The notes under the pieces: model-generated | What the model was told of the DNA's origin: nothing | The model's input: the letters and a program-made list of their open reading frames with translations, nothing else | Databases searched by the model: none | Origin: Vulcanisaeta distributa JCM 11216 | GTDB lineage: Archaea; Thermoproteota; Thermoprotei; Thermoproteales; Thermocladiaceae | Assembly (NCBI RefSeq): GCF_001315985.1 | Contig: NZ_BBBI01000002.1 | Span: 62,001-126,000, forward strand | Reading direction: 5' to 3' | Length of the DNA: 64,000 bases | In this document: in pieces, positions 37,812 through 47,508 of the stretch | How positions within the stretch are numbered: the first letter of the stretch is position 1 | Layout: each line of letters begins with the position of its first letter | Made by a program: the position numbers and the translations under genes

Positions 37812-38540
37812 CTACAGGTTGAAAAGTCTAGAGAAATTAGCGCCAACCGCGTCCCAAACATCATCAACACTCAAGCCCTTTACTTCAGCGACAATACTGG
37901 CGGCATCTTTAACCATGGGAGGCTCGAGCGTTATACCCCCCCTATACTCATACGGCCCATCGCTCTCGAGAAGTATCATGCCAAGAGGCGCCTCCCTAGC
38001 CACAGCCCTTGACTTCTCCTGTATTTTTATGGCCGCGTTTATCGACACGTAATAGCCATAATCCCTCAACTCCTGAATAAGGTTGAGAGGCCCAGTGTAC
38101 CAGTGGAACAAGACCCTATCCACGTCGGCCCTCCTAACCAACTCAAGAACATCCCTCCAGGCATCAGGTGCGTGAATATTAAGTGGCAGGTCATACTCCC
38201 TAGCCCAATTAACGAAGGCTTGAAAGAACTCAACCTGCCTATTAAAGGTTTGGGGGGGAACAAACCTCCTATCAAGCCCAACCTCACCAATGCACCTGGC
38301 CTCAGATAATAACTTCTCAACCTGCCTTAACTCGTCAAGCCTAACCTTGTCCACATTCCAGGGGTGAATGCCTACGCATGGTATGATATTCTCGTAATTA
38401 CTCGATAACTCGATTGTTCTCCTTGAGGATGGGTAATCATCGGAGACAGCCGCAATGGTTATCTCCCTAACAAACTCCGCAATCCTGCTGTCCAGGAACT
38501 CATGCAGGTGAGTATGTGCGTCATAGAGCATTATGCGCAT
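37812..38540 (-). CDS. TatD-family metal-dependent hydrolase
   Basis: About 240 residues with the amidohydrolase barrel: LYDAHTHLHEF (HxH), CIGEVGLDRR (E and D), INIHAPD-type segment LNIHAPDAW, VLFHWYTG and LLESDGPY (final Asp). TatD proteins are 3'-5' nucleases or related hydrolases. C7 at 37936-37942 and G7 at 38252-38258 add a residue each. Located directly downstream of the uS17 gene, possibly co-transcribed (23-nt gap). Confidence 0.83.
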   Translation of the reverse strand: MRIMLYDAHTHLHEFLDSRIAEFVREITIAAVSDDYPSSRRTIELSSNYENIIPCVGIHPWNVDKVRLDELRQVEKLLSEARCIGEVGLDRRFVPPQTFNRQVEFFQAFVNWAREYDLPLNIHAPDAWRDVLELVRRADVDRVLFHWYTGPLNLIQELRDYGYYVSINAAIKIQEKSRAVAREAPLGMILLESDGPYEYRGGITLEPPMVKDAASIVAEVKGLSVDDVWDAVGANFSRLFNL

Positions 38541-38563
38541 TAAGGCTGGGGATTATTAAAGGG

Positions 38564-39015
38564 TTATTGCTGTTGCTCAAGCCTGAGAACTTGGGATTTA
38601 ACCTCCGTAACATCCTCCCTCCTACCAATTACGACATGCCTAACAGTCTTACCCAAAGGCCTGGTCTCGCTAATATAAACAATGTCGCCAGGCTTAACAT
38701 CAATGCATGGAGGAACCCTAACATGCATCTTCTTCCTCCTCCTCTCATACCTCTTGTACTTAGGGTCATAATGCAACCACTCATGGATAACTGTCGCAGT
38801 TCTGCCATGAACACTCTCAACGACGACCGTGAAGACTTGATCTCTAACACTTAGGTGACCATGCCATGGGCACTCAGGGTCATTACAAACCTTCTTAGGC
38901 GGTAGGAGCCAGGGAATGCCAACATGCCTAACCCTAATAGTCTCACCATTAGGCAATTGCACCTTCTCACCAGCCTAGGCCTCTCAGGCAACTCCTTAAC
39001 AATGACCTCAACCAT
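38564..39015 (-). CDS. rps17: 30S ribosomal protein uS17 (S17)
   Basis: Binds the 5' domain of 16S rRNA. Archaeal landmarks are VGIPWLLPPKKVCNDPECPWHG, here shortened to KVCNDPECPWHG, then VRDQVFTVVVESVHGRTATV, PKYKRYERRRKKMHV, PPCIDVKPGDIV and ETRPLGKTVRHVVI. A missing base near 38975 hides the true N-terminus MVEVIVKELPERPRLV, which begins at ATG 39015; a TTTAAAAC box about 30 nt upstream fits a leaderless start. The usual neighbours of the spc cluster are absent. Confidence 0.88.
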
Positions 39016-39099
39016 CAAGCCACGTACAAATAACCCCCCCTTTAAAACAATTTCTTTTAAAGGAACCCAAAGACTTATAAGCATGGCCACTAATGCATT

Positions 39100-39185
39100 A
39101 ATGCCGCGACAGTCCCAGAGAGGACCGTGGCGGTCCCCCCCAATGAATGCGGACGGACGAACCGCGGGGATTCCGTACATTCATT
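39100..39185 (+). ncRNA. Candidate small structured RNA
   Basis: A TATA-like ACTTATAAGC (39073-39082) precedes by about 26 nt a GC-rich segment that begins near GCCGCGACAGTCC. It contains a perfect hairpin GGACCG-TGG-CGGTCC (39121-39135) and a second region with GAATG..CATTC and CGGA..TCCG pairings (about 39142-39183), and is followed by T-rich sequence (TTTTTACGTTTTT) that could terminate transcription. A C7 run lies between the hairpins. The sequence GTACATTC near the end recalls an ACA box, but I could not fold a convincing H/ACA pocket. Function unknown. Confidence 0.4.
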
Positions 39186-39210
39186 TTTACGTTTTTAACC
39201 ACCCTTTGAG

Positions 39211-40026
39211 CTACAGCATTTCGCACCTATCATAGGTATCCATTACGCGTTCCTTACTTCTTACAAACCATGAGTATAGGCGATCTCCTACTTCAGTAAC
39301 TTGCACCTTCTCATCCTTTATTCTATCCCATAACTCGTTCCATAATGAGCTACGTTTCAACTCTATATTTATTCTATCGTTTACGTTATTAAATATGCAT
39401 GGATTTATTATAGAAACATTGTTATTCTTTGCATAAATTATAAAATCATTATGCTTATCAAATGTAATTAAATACGCATGCATTCTTCTTGCTGTTTTTA
39501 TAATCAATGAATCGTGAAGTCCAATACTCTTATTAATATCTTGAAAATCATCAGGCTCAACCTCCAAATACCTAACTCTCTCACTTAGGTATTCTTTACT
39601 CCTTTCTAAATTAATAAATTGAGACTTGCCTATTTCTTGTATTATTTCAATTATATTTTTGCTAATATTATTTTTATTACTTATTTCATATACTTATTTA
39701 CCAGCGTAAACCCTATGATCCTCTTTACTTATGTTTATGCATCTTAAGACGTAATTCCATATTTCAAATAGTGAAGCGGTAGATATTAATAATTGAAAAT
39801 TAAGGGCTTGACCACGGGAAAGCAATAAATAAATTAAATTAGCTATATGGATACTCCTCCTCGTATCATTGTTACTTTCACGCATTAATGCTATTAAGAT
39901 ATTTGTATCGAGGAGTAGAGGTATTTCGTGTCTTGTTCTATTTATTTCTATGAAGAGTTGAAGCGCTGATTTAATTAAATAATCAAGTTGCATTAATATT
40001 GCCTTAATATTCCCCCCCTTGGTCAT
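39211..40026 (-). pseudogene. PIN-domain protein with an in-frame stop
   Basis: The N-terminal half has the PIN start IPLLLDTNILIALM (first catalytic Asp) and ISTASLFEIWNYVLR (Glu). After RVYAGK a TAA (39694-39696) interrupts; the same frame then resumes VYEISNKNNISKN, YLSERVRYLEVEPDD and GLHDSLIIKTARRMHAYLIT, FDKHNDFI, the second half of a PIN domain with its C-terminal acidic residues. Without the stop this would be a 271-residue RNase, larger than a simple VapC. It overlaps the upstream gene by 4 nt (ATGA). Confidence 0.68.
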
Positions 40027-40694
40027 AATTCTTCAATTTCATTGTAATTTCTCGCCTCATTTTCAAGTTCTTTAGAATCTAAGCATACAGTACACTCCCG
40101 CTTTAATTTATTAATTATTTCGATGAAGTCTTTCATAGATACACCCTTAATAATATCCGATGATTTAATATCCTCAATTCGTATCCCACGCCTCTCCATG
40201 ATTTGTATGAGCCTCGCCACGCCTTCGGCATTCATTATGTATAATGCTTTATCATGACTTTTAATAATCTCTTCAGCGGCATCACCAAGTAACCTCCTCA
40301 ACCTTGAGTCTATCTCTTCAAGTAATTTTGAGGCATCATTACCACTAAGCCTAGGCTTTAATTGACCATCCTCAATACTTATTAAACCCCCCCTGTTTGC
40401 TAAGCCGCTAAGTCTATCTTTTAGGTCTTTTATAACCCAACCATAGTGTTTAATAATTATGTAACTACCCAATTTATTCACAGCGTCAGCATTACGCATA
40501 AATTTTACGCCATCCTTACCTTCAAACACCCTTATTAATATGCTGAATGCAACGACTTTATTAATAGCTCTCTTAGTTACGGCATTACTCGATTTATAAA
40601 TCGTCCTAAGGATTAATAAGTTAATGGGGGGGTCATCAAAAACCTCATTCATTAAACCTATGTCCTTATCATGCGATTTAGCAGAAATACTCAA
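40023..40694 (-). CDS. Unknown protein paired with the PIN gene
   Basis: 223 residues, helical and charged. Segments include LLILRTIYKSSNAVTKRAIN (winged-helix-like), NKLGSYIIIKHYGWVIKDLK, LLEEIDSRLRRLLGDAAEEI and a C-terminal CTVCLDSKELENEARNY. No known antitoxin domain is recognised, but the ATGA overlap with a PIN gene and a possible N-terminal winged helix suggest an antitoxin or regulatory partner. C7 40387-40393 and G7 40626-40632 keep the frame. Confidence 0.5.
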   Translation of the reverse strand: MSISAKSHDKDIGLMNEVFDDPPINLLILRTIYKSSNAVTKRAINKVVAFSILIRVFEGKDGVKFMRNADAVNKLGSYIIIKHYGWVIKDLKDRLSGLANRGGLISIEDGQLKPRLSGNDASKLLEEIDSRLRRLLGDAAEEIIKSHDKALYIMNAEGVARLIQIMERRGIRIEDIKSSDIIKGVSMKDFIEIINKLKRECTVCLDSKELENEARNYNEIEEL

Positions 40695-40912
40695 TTTAAC
40701 TCACCCTCCTAATTTAAATTATTAATTGCATTAATAAACCAGTCAACATGACGCACAACATATTTATCCTGATTAGCATACTGTATAAGACCCTGTTGAT
40801 CTTTATGGTGTTATTACCGTAATAGTCACGACCCTCTACTTTAGTACCTTTACCTCATTAATAAATTTCGGAATAACATTTATTAAGGCCTAGTTATTCC
40901 TGCTGGGTTAGT
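40695..40912. other. AT-rich intergenic region
   Basis: About 220 nt between divergent genes. TTTATTAA at about 40877-40884 could be the TATA box of the PLP-enzyme gene. No RNA or repeat seen. Confidence 0.4.
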
Positions 40913-40919
40913 ATGGCAG

Positions 40920-41849
40920 GTGTTGGTATTTGCAGGTGGTGATGGTAAGAATGTATTTCCTAGCGTAATTGATTTCATAAGTGGTTTTTACCCGACGCCC
41001 CCCCTTGTTAGGCTTGATCGCTTTGGTGATGCCTGGGCTAAGCTTGAGTTTTTCAATCCACTTAGTAGGAGTATTAAGGACAGAACAGTGCAATTCCTAC
41101 TCCGTAAGTACTTAAGCAATGATTTACGTGGTCACCTGGTCTTTGAGGCCTCCTCGGGTAATGTGGCGATTTCCCTGGCGGCTCTGGCTAATGTTTATGG
41201 GTTTAGGTACAGGGCTTATACCACGAAGCACTTACCCGAAACCACCGAGGTGCTTCTCAAGGTCTTGGGTGCTGAGGTTGTTAGGGTTGATAGGGAGATG
41301 ATTGATGAGGAGTTTTGGCGTTGGGTTAATGAGGAGGCCGTTAGGAATGGGGGGGCAATTAATCTTAATCAGTTTGAGAATGTTGATAATCCCGAGGGTC
41401 ATTATTACGTCACTGGTGAGGAAATTGTTAGGCAGTTCAGGAGTGTCGGTAAGGTGCCTAGAGTGTTGATTGCGGGTATCGGCACTGGTGGGCATATAAC
41501 CGGCATTGCCAGGAGGCTTAGGGATGAGTTTGGTCGTGTTTATGTCGTTGGTGTTGAGCCTGCGGCGGGTAGCGCAATACCTGGCATAAAGAGGCTTGAG
41601 TCTGGGACTAGGTGGGTTCGTGAGGTTGTTGATGAGGTTGTTGATGTTAGTCTTGAGGAGGCTGTTAGGGGGGGTGTCATTACCGTGGCTAGGAATACGG
41701 GCTTGCTCATTGGTCTTAGCAGCGGCGCTGTCTTTCAAGCCTTCCTAAGGGTTAGGGAGAGGTTTGGTGATGTTACTTACCTGTTGATTTTCCCTGACGA
41801 TATTTATAAATACGTGGGCATCATTAGTCATTTCGTGAATTCCGCGTAA
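40920..41849 (+). CDS. Cysteine synthase-like PLP enzyme
   Basis: Fold type II PLP enzyme of the cysteine synthase/cystathionine beta-synthase group. The PLP lysine is in NPLSRSIKDRTVQF, the substrate loop is EASSGNVAIS, the phosphate loop is GIGTGGHITG and the C-terminal serine is in LSSGAVFQ. It keeps the normal length (about 310). The start is uncertain: GTG 40920 is in frame, but the TATA box at about 40880 points to the ATG at 40913, one frame away. C7 40998-41004 and G7 at 41349 and 41668 add residues. An alternative is O-phosphoserine sulfhydrylase; SerA at 58827 would supply a precursor. Confidence 0.83.
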   Translation: MLVFAGGDGKNVFPSVIDFISGFYPTPPLVRLDRFGDAWAKLEFFNPLSRSIKDRTVQFLLRKYLSNDLRGHLVFEASSGNVAISLAALANVYGFRYRAYTTKHLPETTEVLLKVLGAEVVRVDREMIDEEFWRWVNEEAVRNGGAINLNQFENVDNPEGHYYVTGEEIVRQFRSVGKVPRVLIAGIGTGGHITGIARRLRDEFGRVYVVGVEPAAGSAIPGIKRLESGTRWVREVVDEVVDVSLEEAVRGGVITVARNTGLLIGLSSGAVFQAFLRVRERFGDVTYLLIFPDDIYKYVGIISHFVNSA

Positions 41850-41927
41850 GTTCAGTGAAAGTTTCAGTGTACTCTTTAAATAAAAACCTGATAGGACTTT
41901 TTAACCTGTACACGTATACGTGATATG

Positions 41928-42158
41928 ATGACTGGCAGGTATAAAGTCTTCATAAACAGGAGGATGGGTAGGATCCTAGTCAGTGGTAAGTCTGAGGACA
42001 TGTCACTCATTGAGGAGGGTTGGAGAATAATCTATGAGGATAATGACTGGAAAAATGCCTTTGAATACGCCAGGAACTACGCGGACAAGCATGACTACGT
42101 ACTCGAGTGGTACCTTGAGGAAGAGAAGGAGGTTTTGAAGGACGCATTGATAAATTAA
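41928..42158 (+). CDS. Small conserved-looking protein
   Basis: 76 residues, intact, charged: MTGRYKVFINRRMGRILVSG, LIEEGWRIIYEDNDWKNAFE, YARNYADKHDYVLEWYLEEE. It looks like a compact alpha/beta protein; no family recognised. Its stop is 2 nt from the stop of the convergent aminotransferase. Confidence 0.55.
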   Translation: MTGRYKVFINRRMGRILVSGKSEDMSLIEEGWRIIYEDNDWKNAFEYARNYADKHDYVLEWYLEEEKEVLKDALIN

Positions 42159-42160
42159 AG

Positions 42161-43555
42161 TCACTTAACACGTTCCCTATCAACCTTCTTAATAACATCA
42201 ATCATTATATCCACAGCCCTCTCGGCGAGTTCCATGGGTATGTTTAGTGGTGGCGCAATCCTAATAGTAGACTTACCAGCACTAATCACGGCAACACCCC
42301 TCTTAAATGACTCATAGAGCACCCGCTCAATCTCCTTAGTCGCATACTCCTTAGTCCTCTTATTCCTAACAAGTTCAACACCAATCATTAAGCCAAGACC
42401 GCGCACGTCACCAATCAACTCCACGCGGTCCATCTCCTCCATAAACCTCTTCTTAATGTAGTCACCAACTCTGTGCATTCACCATCAGGTCCTCATCATT
42501 TATTATGTTTATGACCTCAATACCAGCTGCCAAGGCTACTGGGTTACCGCCAAAGGTATTGGCGTGAGACCCCCCCTTGGCAGGTCCATTATGTTTGTCC
42601 TACCAACTATGGCACCGAGTGGTAGGCCGGCGGCTATTGCCTTAGCCATCGTTATTATGTCAGGTTCGACACCCCAATGCTCAATAGCGAACCACTTACC
42701 GGTCCTGCCGAATCCAGCCTGCACCTCGTCATCCACGAGTAATATGCCGTACTTATCAGCGATCTTCCTCAGTCCAGGGAAGAAGTTCCTTGGCGGGACA
42801 ACATAGCCGCCCTCGCCCTGTATTGGTTCGAAGAATATCGCCGATACCTCACTTGGGTCAACCATCTTTCCGAATATCCAATCCTCCAGGTAACCGAGAA
42901 CGGCCTCGCCGCACTCCTCCTCGGTTAAGTTCCTTCCGAATGGGCACCTGTAGGGGGGGTAGGGGGGGTATGGTATGTGTATTACGTTGGGTAGCATTGG
43001 GTTGAAACCAAGCCTCTGTATTGGCTTGCTGGCTGTTAATGCCATAGAGCCGTAGGTCCTCCCGTGGAAGGCGCCCAGGAAGGCGATTATGTACGGTCTC
43101 TGATTCCTGAAGTGGCCACGTGCCACCTTCATAGCCCCCTCTATTGACTCAGTACCTGAGTTTGTGTAGAAGACACGTTTATCACCACTTATAGGCACTA
43201 TGTCTCTAAGCATTGATGCATGCTTAACAATTAATTCATAGTAAAAGTCGGTCATGCTGTAGTGCGTGAATAACTCGGCCTGCCGCTTAATTGCCTCCAC
43301 AACCCGTGGATGGCTATGCCCAACGTTCATGACGGCAATGCCAGCGTTAAAGTCAATGTATAGGTTGCCATCGACGTCCTCAACGACGGGTCCATAACCC
43401 CCCCGCCGAATAACCAGTGGGTACCACCGGCCAAAGGACTGCATTACCAGTGATTCATCCATTTTTATTATTTCCTGGGCCTTTGGACCTGGCGGCTCAA
43501 CGACTATTTTAGGAATGTTACTCGGGTCTATTGGCCAGTACCACTTGGGTGGCAT
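42161..43555 (-). CDS. Class III aminotransferase (GabT/acetylornithine type)
   Basis: PLP enzyme moving an omega-amino group, most likely 4-aminobutyrate or acetylornithine-type. Visible are YIDFNAGIAVMNVGHSHP, VFYTNSGTESIEGAMK, FLGAFHGRTYGSMALT, FFEPIQGEGGYVVP, ILLVDDEVQAGFGRTG, the PLP lysine in ITMAKAIAAGLPLGA and, after repair, GSHANTFGGNP. C7 at 42570-42576 (five fit) and an indel near 42478 break the frame.  Two adjacent G7 runs (42953, 42962) turn IPYPYPYRCPF into IPYPPYPPYRCPF. The N-terminal 40 residues fit crenarchaeal GabT proteins. Confidence 0.87.
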
Positions 43556-43651
43556 CGACTTTACCAGGATTTATCTAATTAATAAATTCTTCTCTATAGT
43601 TTTACATGATAAATAATTACGTAAATAGGTTATATCTAATTGTAACAAGGC

Positions 43652-44595
43652 TTATTTAGCCATTAGTAACTTAAGGCCTGCCATGGTTGGTGTGACTACG
43701 GCTCTGCCATCGCTTAAATACCTAGTTCTAATTAGGTTCATGTTTGAGAGCTTAATTAATTCCTTAATAACGCTATTTTTGGATGCTCCCATTGATTGAG
43801 ATACGATATCGATTAATGACGCCATTGTTGTAAACCCAAGTTCATTAACTGTCCTCAAGATTTCTAGGTCAATATCACTTAACAATTCCCTATTGTTTTC
43901 GAAATTATTACTTATGACGCTCAAACCAAGTCTCTTAATTAATACCTCGGAACCCGCACCACTGCCAACCCTAATTAATTTACCAAAGGTTTCCTGTGGA
44001 ATCGATACGGAGGTCATTATTAGTTCATCAAATATACCAATATCGTGAGGTACGTGGTTAGTCACAACGTAAATATTGCCAAGCCCCCTCACCTCCTGTA
44101 ATGAATCTTTGATCTCATCTATGTAATCAGATGCTAGTATTGCTGACCCCCTAATGCCGTTAGATGCATAATTGGCTAGTACTACGGCGGTTACCAAGGA
44201 CTTTATTGGTTCAATGAATGGGGGGGCATTTATACAGCCCTTACCCATCGGTCTCCAGATATTGACCATGCTCATTAGCCTCATGAAGTAGTAAAGCCTT
44301 GATGCGTTGTAATCAAGGTATGTTTCAAGTATGTAGTTTACAGCCTCACGTAATCTTGAGGTATTACCAAGGGCATCAAGCAGTAGTCTCAAGTCATCAT
44401 CCCTCAGATCAAGTATTCTACCCCCCCATAGTAGGGAGATCCTTGTGATGATCCCCCCGGAGTTAGTTCTACATCTATGCCAGTTTCGTTATTGTTACTT
44501 TGGCATACCATGGATACCGCCCAGTCATTGTTTGGCAATATGTTGTGAATCAAATAATCGAGTCCTAATGATCCATGCACTAGTATTATCATCAA
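43652..44595 (-). CDS. Unknown protein with C-terminal winged helix
   Basis: About 313 residues once the break at C6 44453-44458 (four fit LTPGIITRISLLWG) is repaired. The N-terminal MMIILVHGSLGLDYLIHNIL and VAVVL-type strands (SLVTAVVLANYAS, GNIYVVTNHVPHD) suggest a RecA-like or other alpha/beta fold without a P-loop. The C-terminus (DLEILRTVNELGFTTMASL, SKNSVIKELIKLSNMNLI) is a winged helix. It may be a DNA-binding regulator. Just upstream lies the inverted repeat at 44600-44639, which could be its own operator. Confidence 0.5.
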
Positions 44596-44599
44596 ATCA

Positions 44600-44639
44600 T
44601 TATTTTACTCACGGTAGAAAAGATTAACGAGTAAAATAA
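44600..44639. promoter_or_regulatory. 11-bp inverted repeat between divergent genes
   Basis: TTATTTTACTC (44600-44610) and GAGTAAAATAA (44629-44639) are perfect reverse complements with an 18-nt spacer. The repeat starts 5 nt before the minus-strand ATG at 44595 and about 60 nt before the plus-strand ATG at 44702. Its place suits an operator, possibly bound by the winged-helix protein encoded at 43652. Confidence 0.5.
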
Positions 44640-44701
44640 CGTGACTAACCCAATGTGAGGAAATTTTAAATTATTAATTAATTTACGTAGGTTCAGCATT
44701 A

Positions 44702-46232
44702 ATGACGAGGAACATAAGGACCATGGCTGTGCTGGCATCACTACTTACCCTAGTAAGTAGTTTCACATATAATATTGCCATAACGAGGAAGATACCAACA
44801 TCTGGTCTTGGCCTGTTATCGTTATTAAACGCGACAATAGCCTTCTCAACCCTACCAACGGCACTGATAAGCTTCGCCTACCCAAGGTTGACGGCCAGGG
44901 ATAATGCTGAACATTACGGCTGCCATAAACGTATCATCAATCTTCTACCTAGTGACGCTCGCCCTAACCATAGCCTACCTAGCGAGTGTTTGGTCTAAGA
45001 TGGGGGGGCCTTATGCCTGGCTCGTGCTCATTATAGCGGTGCTATCGGAAATAACGTCATACCTACAATCCATAACTAACTCCATATTGATGGTTAAGGA
45101 TAGGGGGGGTAGGTTCGTGATAACGTCCATTATTCAATCAATTACTAAGTTCATCGCCATACCAATAATAATGGCCCTTGGATGGACCATAGAGGTGATA
45201 CTGTGGTCAACGTTCTTCATAGTGTTTATACCATCGCTGTACGCCTTCATATACTCATTGAAGTATAATATTCATGTTCACAACACCCACAGATACCTAA
45301 GGGAGGTCCTTAGCGCATCCTGGGTGCCTTTAATGGGTTACGCAATTAATTCCTTTAGGTCCCTTGACGCGATGTTCATAGGCATCTTCGGCTATGCCCA
45401 GTTGGGTATTTGGTACGTGATCTTCATACTCAGCAAGCCATTTGGTTATAGTAATACGCTCATTAATGTCACCTACGGGGGGAGCTCCTTGAACGCGGAA
45501 GACTGAACATAATCTATAGGGACCTCCTAATACTACTCTTAATAACAACGTATGTGGCCTTGGCGCTGTCGTTCTTCCCCCCCGGTATCTACATAAACCT
45601 TGTTAGGCCAAGCCTACGGAGTGAGATAAACCTATTGGTACTACCCGTCATACTCCTTGCGGTAAATAGTGTCTTGGGTAATGTTAATCAATTCATTAGT
45701 AATGTGATGCAGGGCGTTGATAAGAGGGATATTCAGGATAACCGTGAAATAAGGCCCAGCGTCTACCTAAGGAGCCTCATCCTACATACGCACTTGGCCG
45801 AGCTTATCTTCACCATTGTTTATTTATCAACGATGATACCATCAATTCTACTATTTAAGGGCTTGGGGGGGTTCACGTACTACGCAGTAATTGGTGCATT
45901 AGTATCATCACTATTAGCAAACACGGCTGCGCTGGGGTTTAGATTCGTTAAGTTGGGCAGCCTTAAATCCGTGCTTAATGGCGGGGCATTAATCCTGGAT
46001 TACGCAATACCCTCACTAGTGTCAATAATTATTCTAACACTTATTGCACATGCGGTGAGGTTCACGCTTTACCCAAGCATTATTATTTCATTGATGCAGG
46101 CGGTTATTGCATCATTAATGGCTTTGATTATTTACTTCGGAATTGCGACGGCCGTGTCGGGGGAATGTGAGAAATATAGTGATGATTTTAATAAGGAGGA
46201 TAATCAACGCGATTACCGCCCCTCAACCCTAA
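44702..46232 (+). CDS. Polysaccharide flippase-like membrane protein
   Basis: About 500 residues with at least ten hydrophobic helices (LASLLTLVSSFTYNIAI, IFYLVTLALTIAYLASV, FIAIPIIMALGWTIEVI, SLVSIIILTLIAHAV). The order and the motif SNTLINVTYG resemble Wzx/PST flippases that move lipid-linked sugars, which would suit glycosylation of the pilin-like proteins. Frame breaks near 44907 and at G6 45477-45482; G7 at 45002, 45103 and 45865 add glycines. The C-terminus is uncertain: reading frames run to 46232 or 46270, overlapping the CydA' gene on the other strand. Confidence 0.72.
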
Positions 46233-47498
46233 GTGCCTGTGGTGTCCACCTCCATGAGAGGGCGGCATAAATGACGTAAAGCAGCAACGCATTAAATAGA
46301 GCAAAAACAACAAAACTACCGTAAAGTAACCCGGGCTGCACGGACACTAACTGCAGTAATGCGTTCAAATCAGGCGTTAGTAACGTGGAGACCTTTAATG
46401 TATTGGCGACCTGTAGTGTGAATTGTAGGCCGTACGCCTTAACAAGCACGGGCACCGCAGATAATGGCGGGACTATTGCGTAGGGAAGGTGAGCCAGCCC
46501 ATTCATAACCTCAGCACTAACCATCAACAGCAATACAAGGACTAACTTAAGGGCCGAAATTGACCTATTAATGAACTTAAAGGATAAGACTATTAGTACG
46601 AGTAGTATTAAGCCCAGGGCTATATCCATATAGAACACACCGGTCAATATCATGGTTGGCTCATAAACCGGGTATAGGCTTGTTGGTAGGTATGCAGGTG
46701 GTTTACCGAATATGGACCAAGCAACCGTTGGTGAGTATTGGTAAACCTCATAGAGGTACAATCCAGCGAATATTGAGTAGAGAACACCAAATACTAGGCC
46801 TACCCAATTACTGATTTTATACCCAACCAGCCTATACTCACTCTTATCGACTGAGTACCTCCACCCAAATATGGAGCTTATGAGTATCCCGGTCATCGCT
46901 ATTGCGCCGAAAAGCGTCGCTAGGAACAATGGGGGGCATACGTCGGGTTTAGGAATACCTGGGACCAATTAATACCAAGTGTGAAGCCTACCAGGGATGT
47001 CTCATCCTTAAACACCTCAACACCAGCTGGGTAATTAATGAAGGCGAAGACGAGCCTGAACATGGCCGGTATAACCGTGAGCGATACAGCCATGCCATAA
47101 CCAACGATAACATGCTTCATTGGACTAATCTTACCAAAGCCCCCCCTGTAGTAGAAGCCAATGAAGGGTAGGGCTATGGCAACGCCGAAGACTATGGCGA
47201 CGCCCCCCCAAACGGGCCATAATAAGGCTCCAGCTATGTTCGTGAATATCGGCAGCAGGCCTGCGAGGAATACGGTTATTATCGTGCCAAAGAGGCCACC
47301 GATTGCGTAAACAGTAATTAGGTAATTAGCCATGTTATGCGCCAGGTCAACGTAGACCTGCTTATTACGCTTATAACCAATTAATTCAAGTGTTGGTAAT
47401 ATCCACCCAAGGCCAAGCACCGTATAGACCAGGGGGGGTAGGTGAACAGCAAAGGCCCAGGCGATTAAGCCCACGGCGATGTCTGTTGCCGAGACCAT
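46213..47498 (-). CDS. CydA'-type second subunit of the bd oxygen reductase
   Basis: Second subunit, with about eight membrane helices. In Thermoproteota the bd-type reductase is known to consist of CydA and a CydA paralogue (CydA'), and this protein, with FAINYPAG-like segment AFINYPAGVEVF, INWSQVFLNPTYAPLFLATL and VSAEVMNGLAHLPYA, fits that better than a bacterial CydB. The frame breaks at G6 46931-46936. C7 47140, 47203 and G7 47432 add residues. It begins just after the CydA stop. Heme ligands could not be assigned with confidence. Confidence 0.72.
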
Positions 47499-47508
47499 AC
47501 CCACCACC

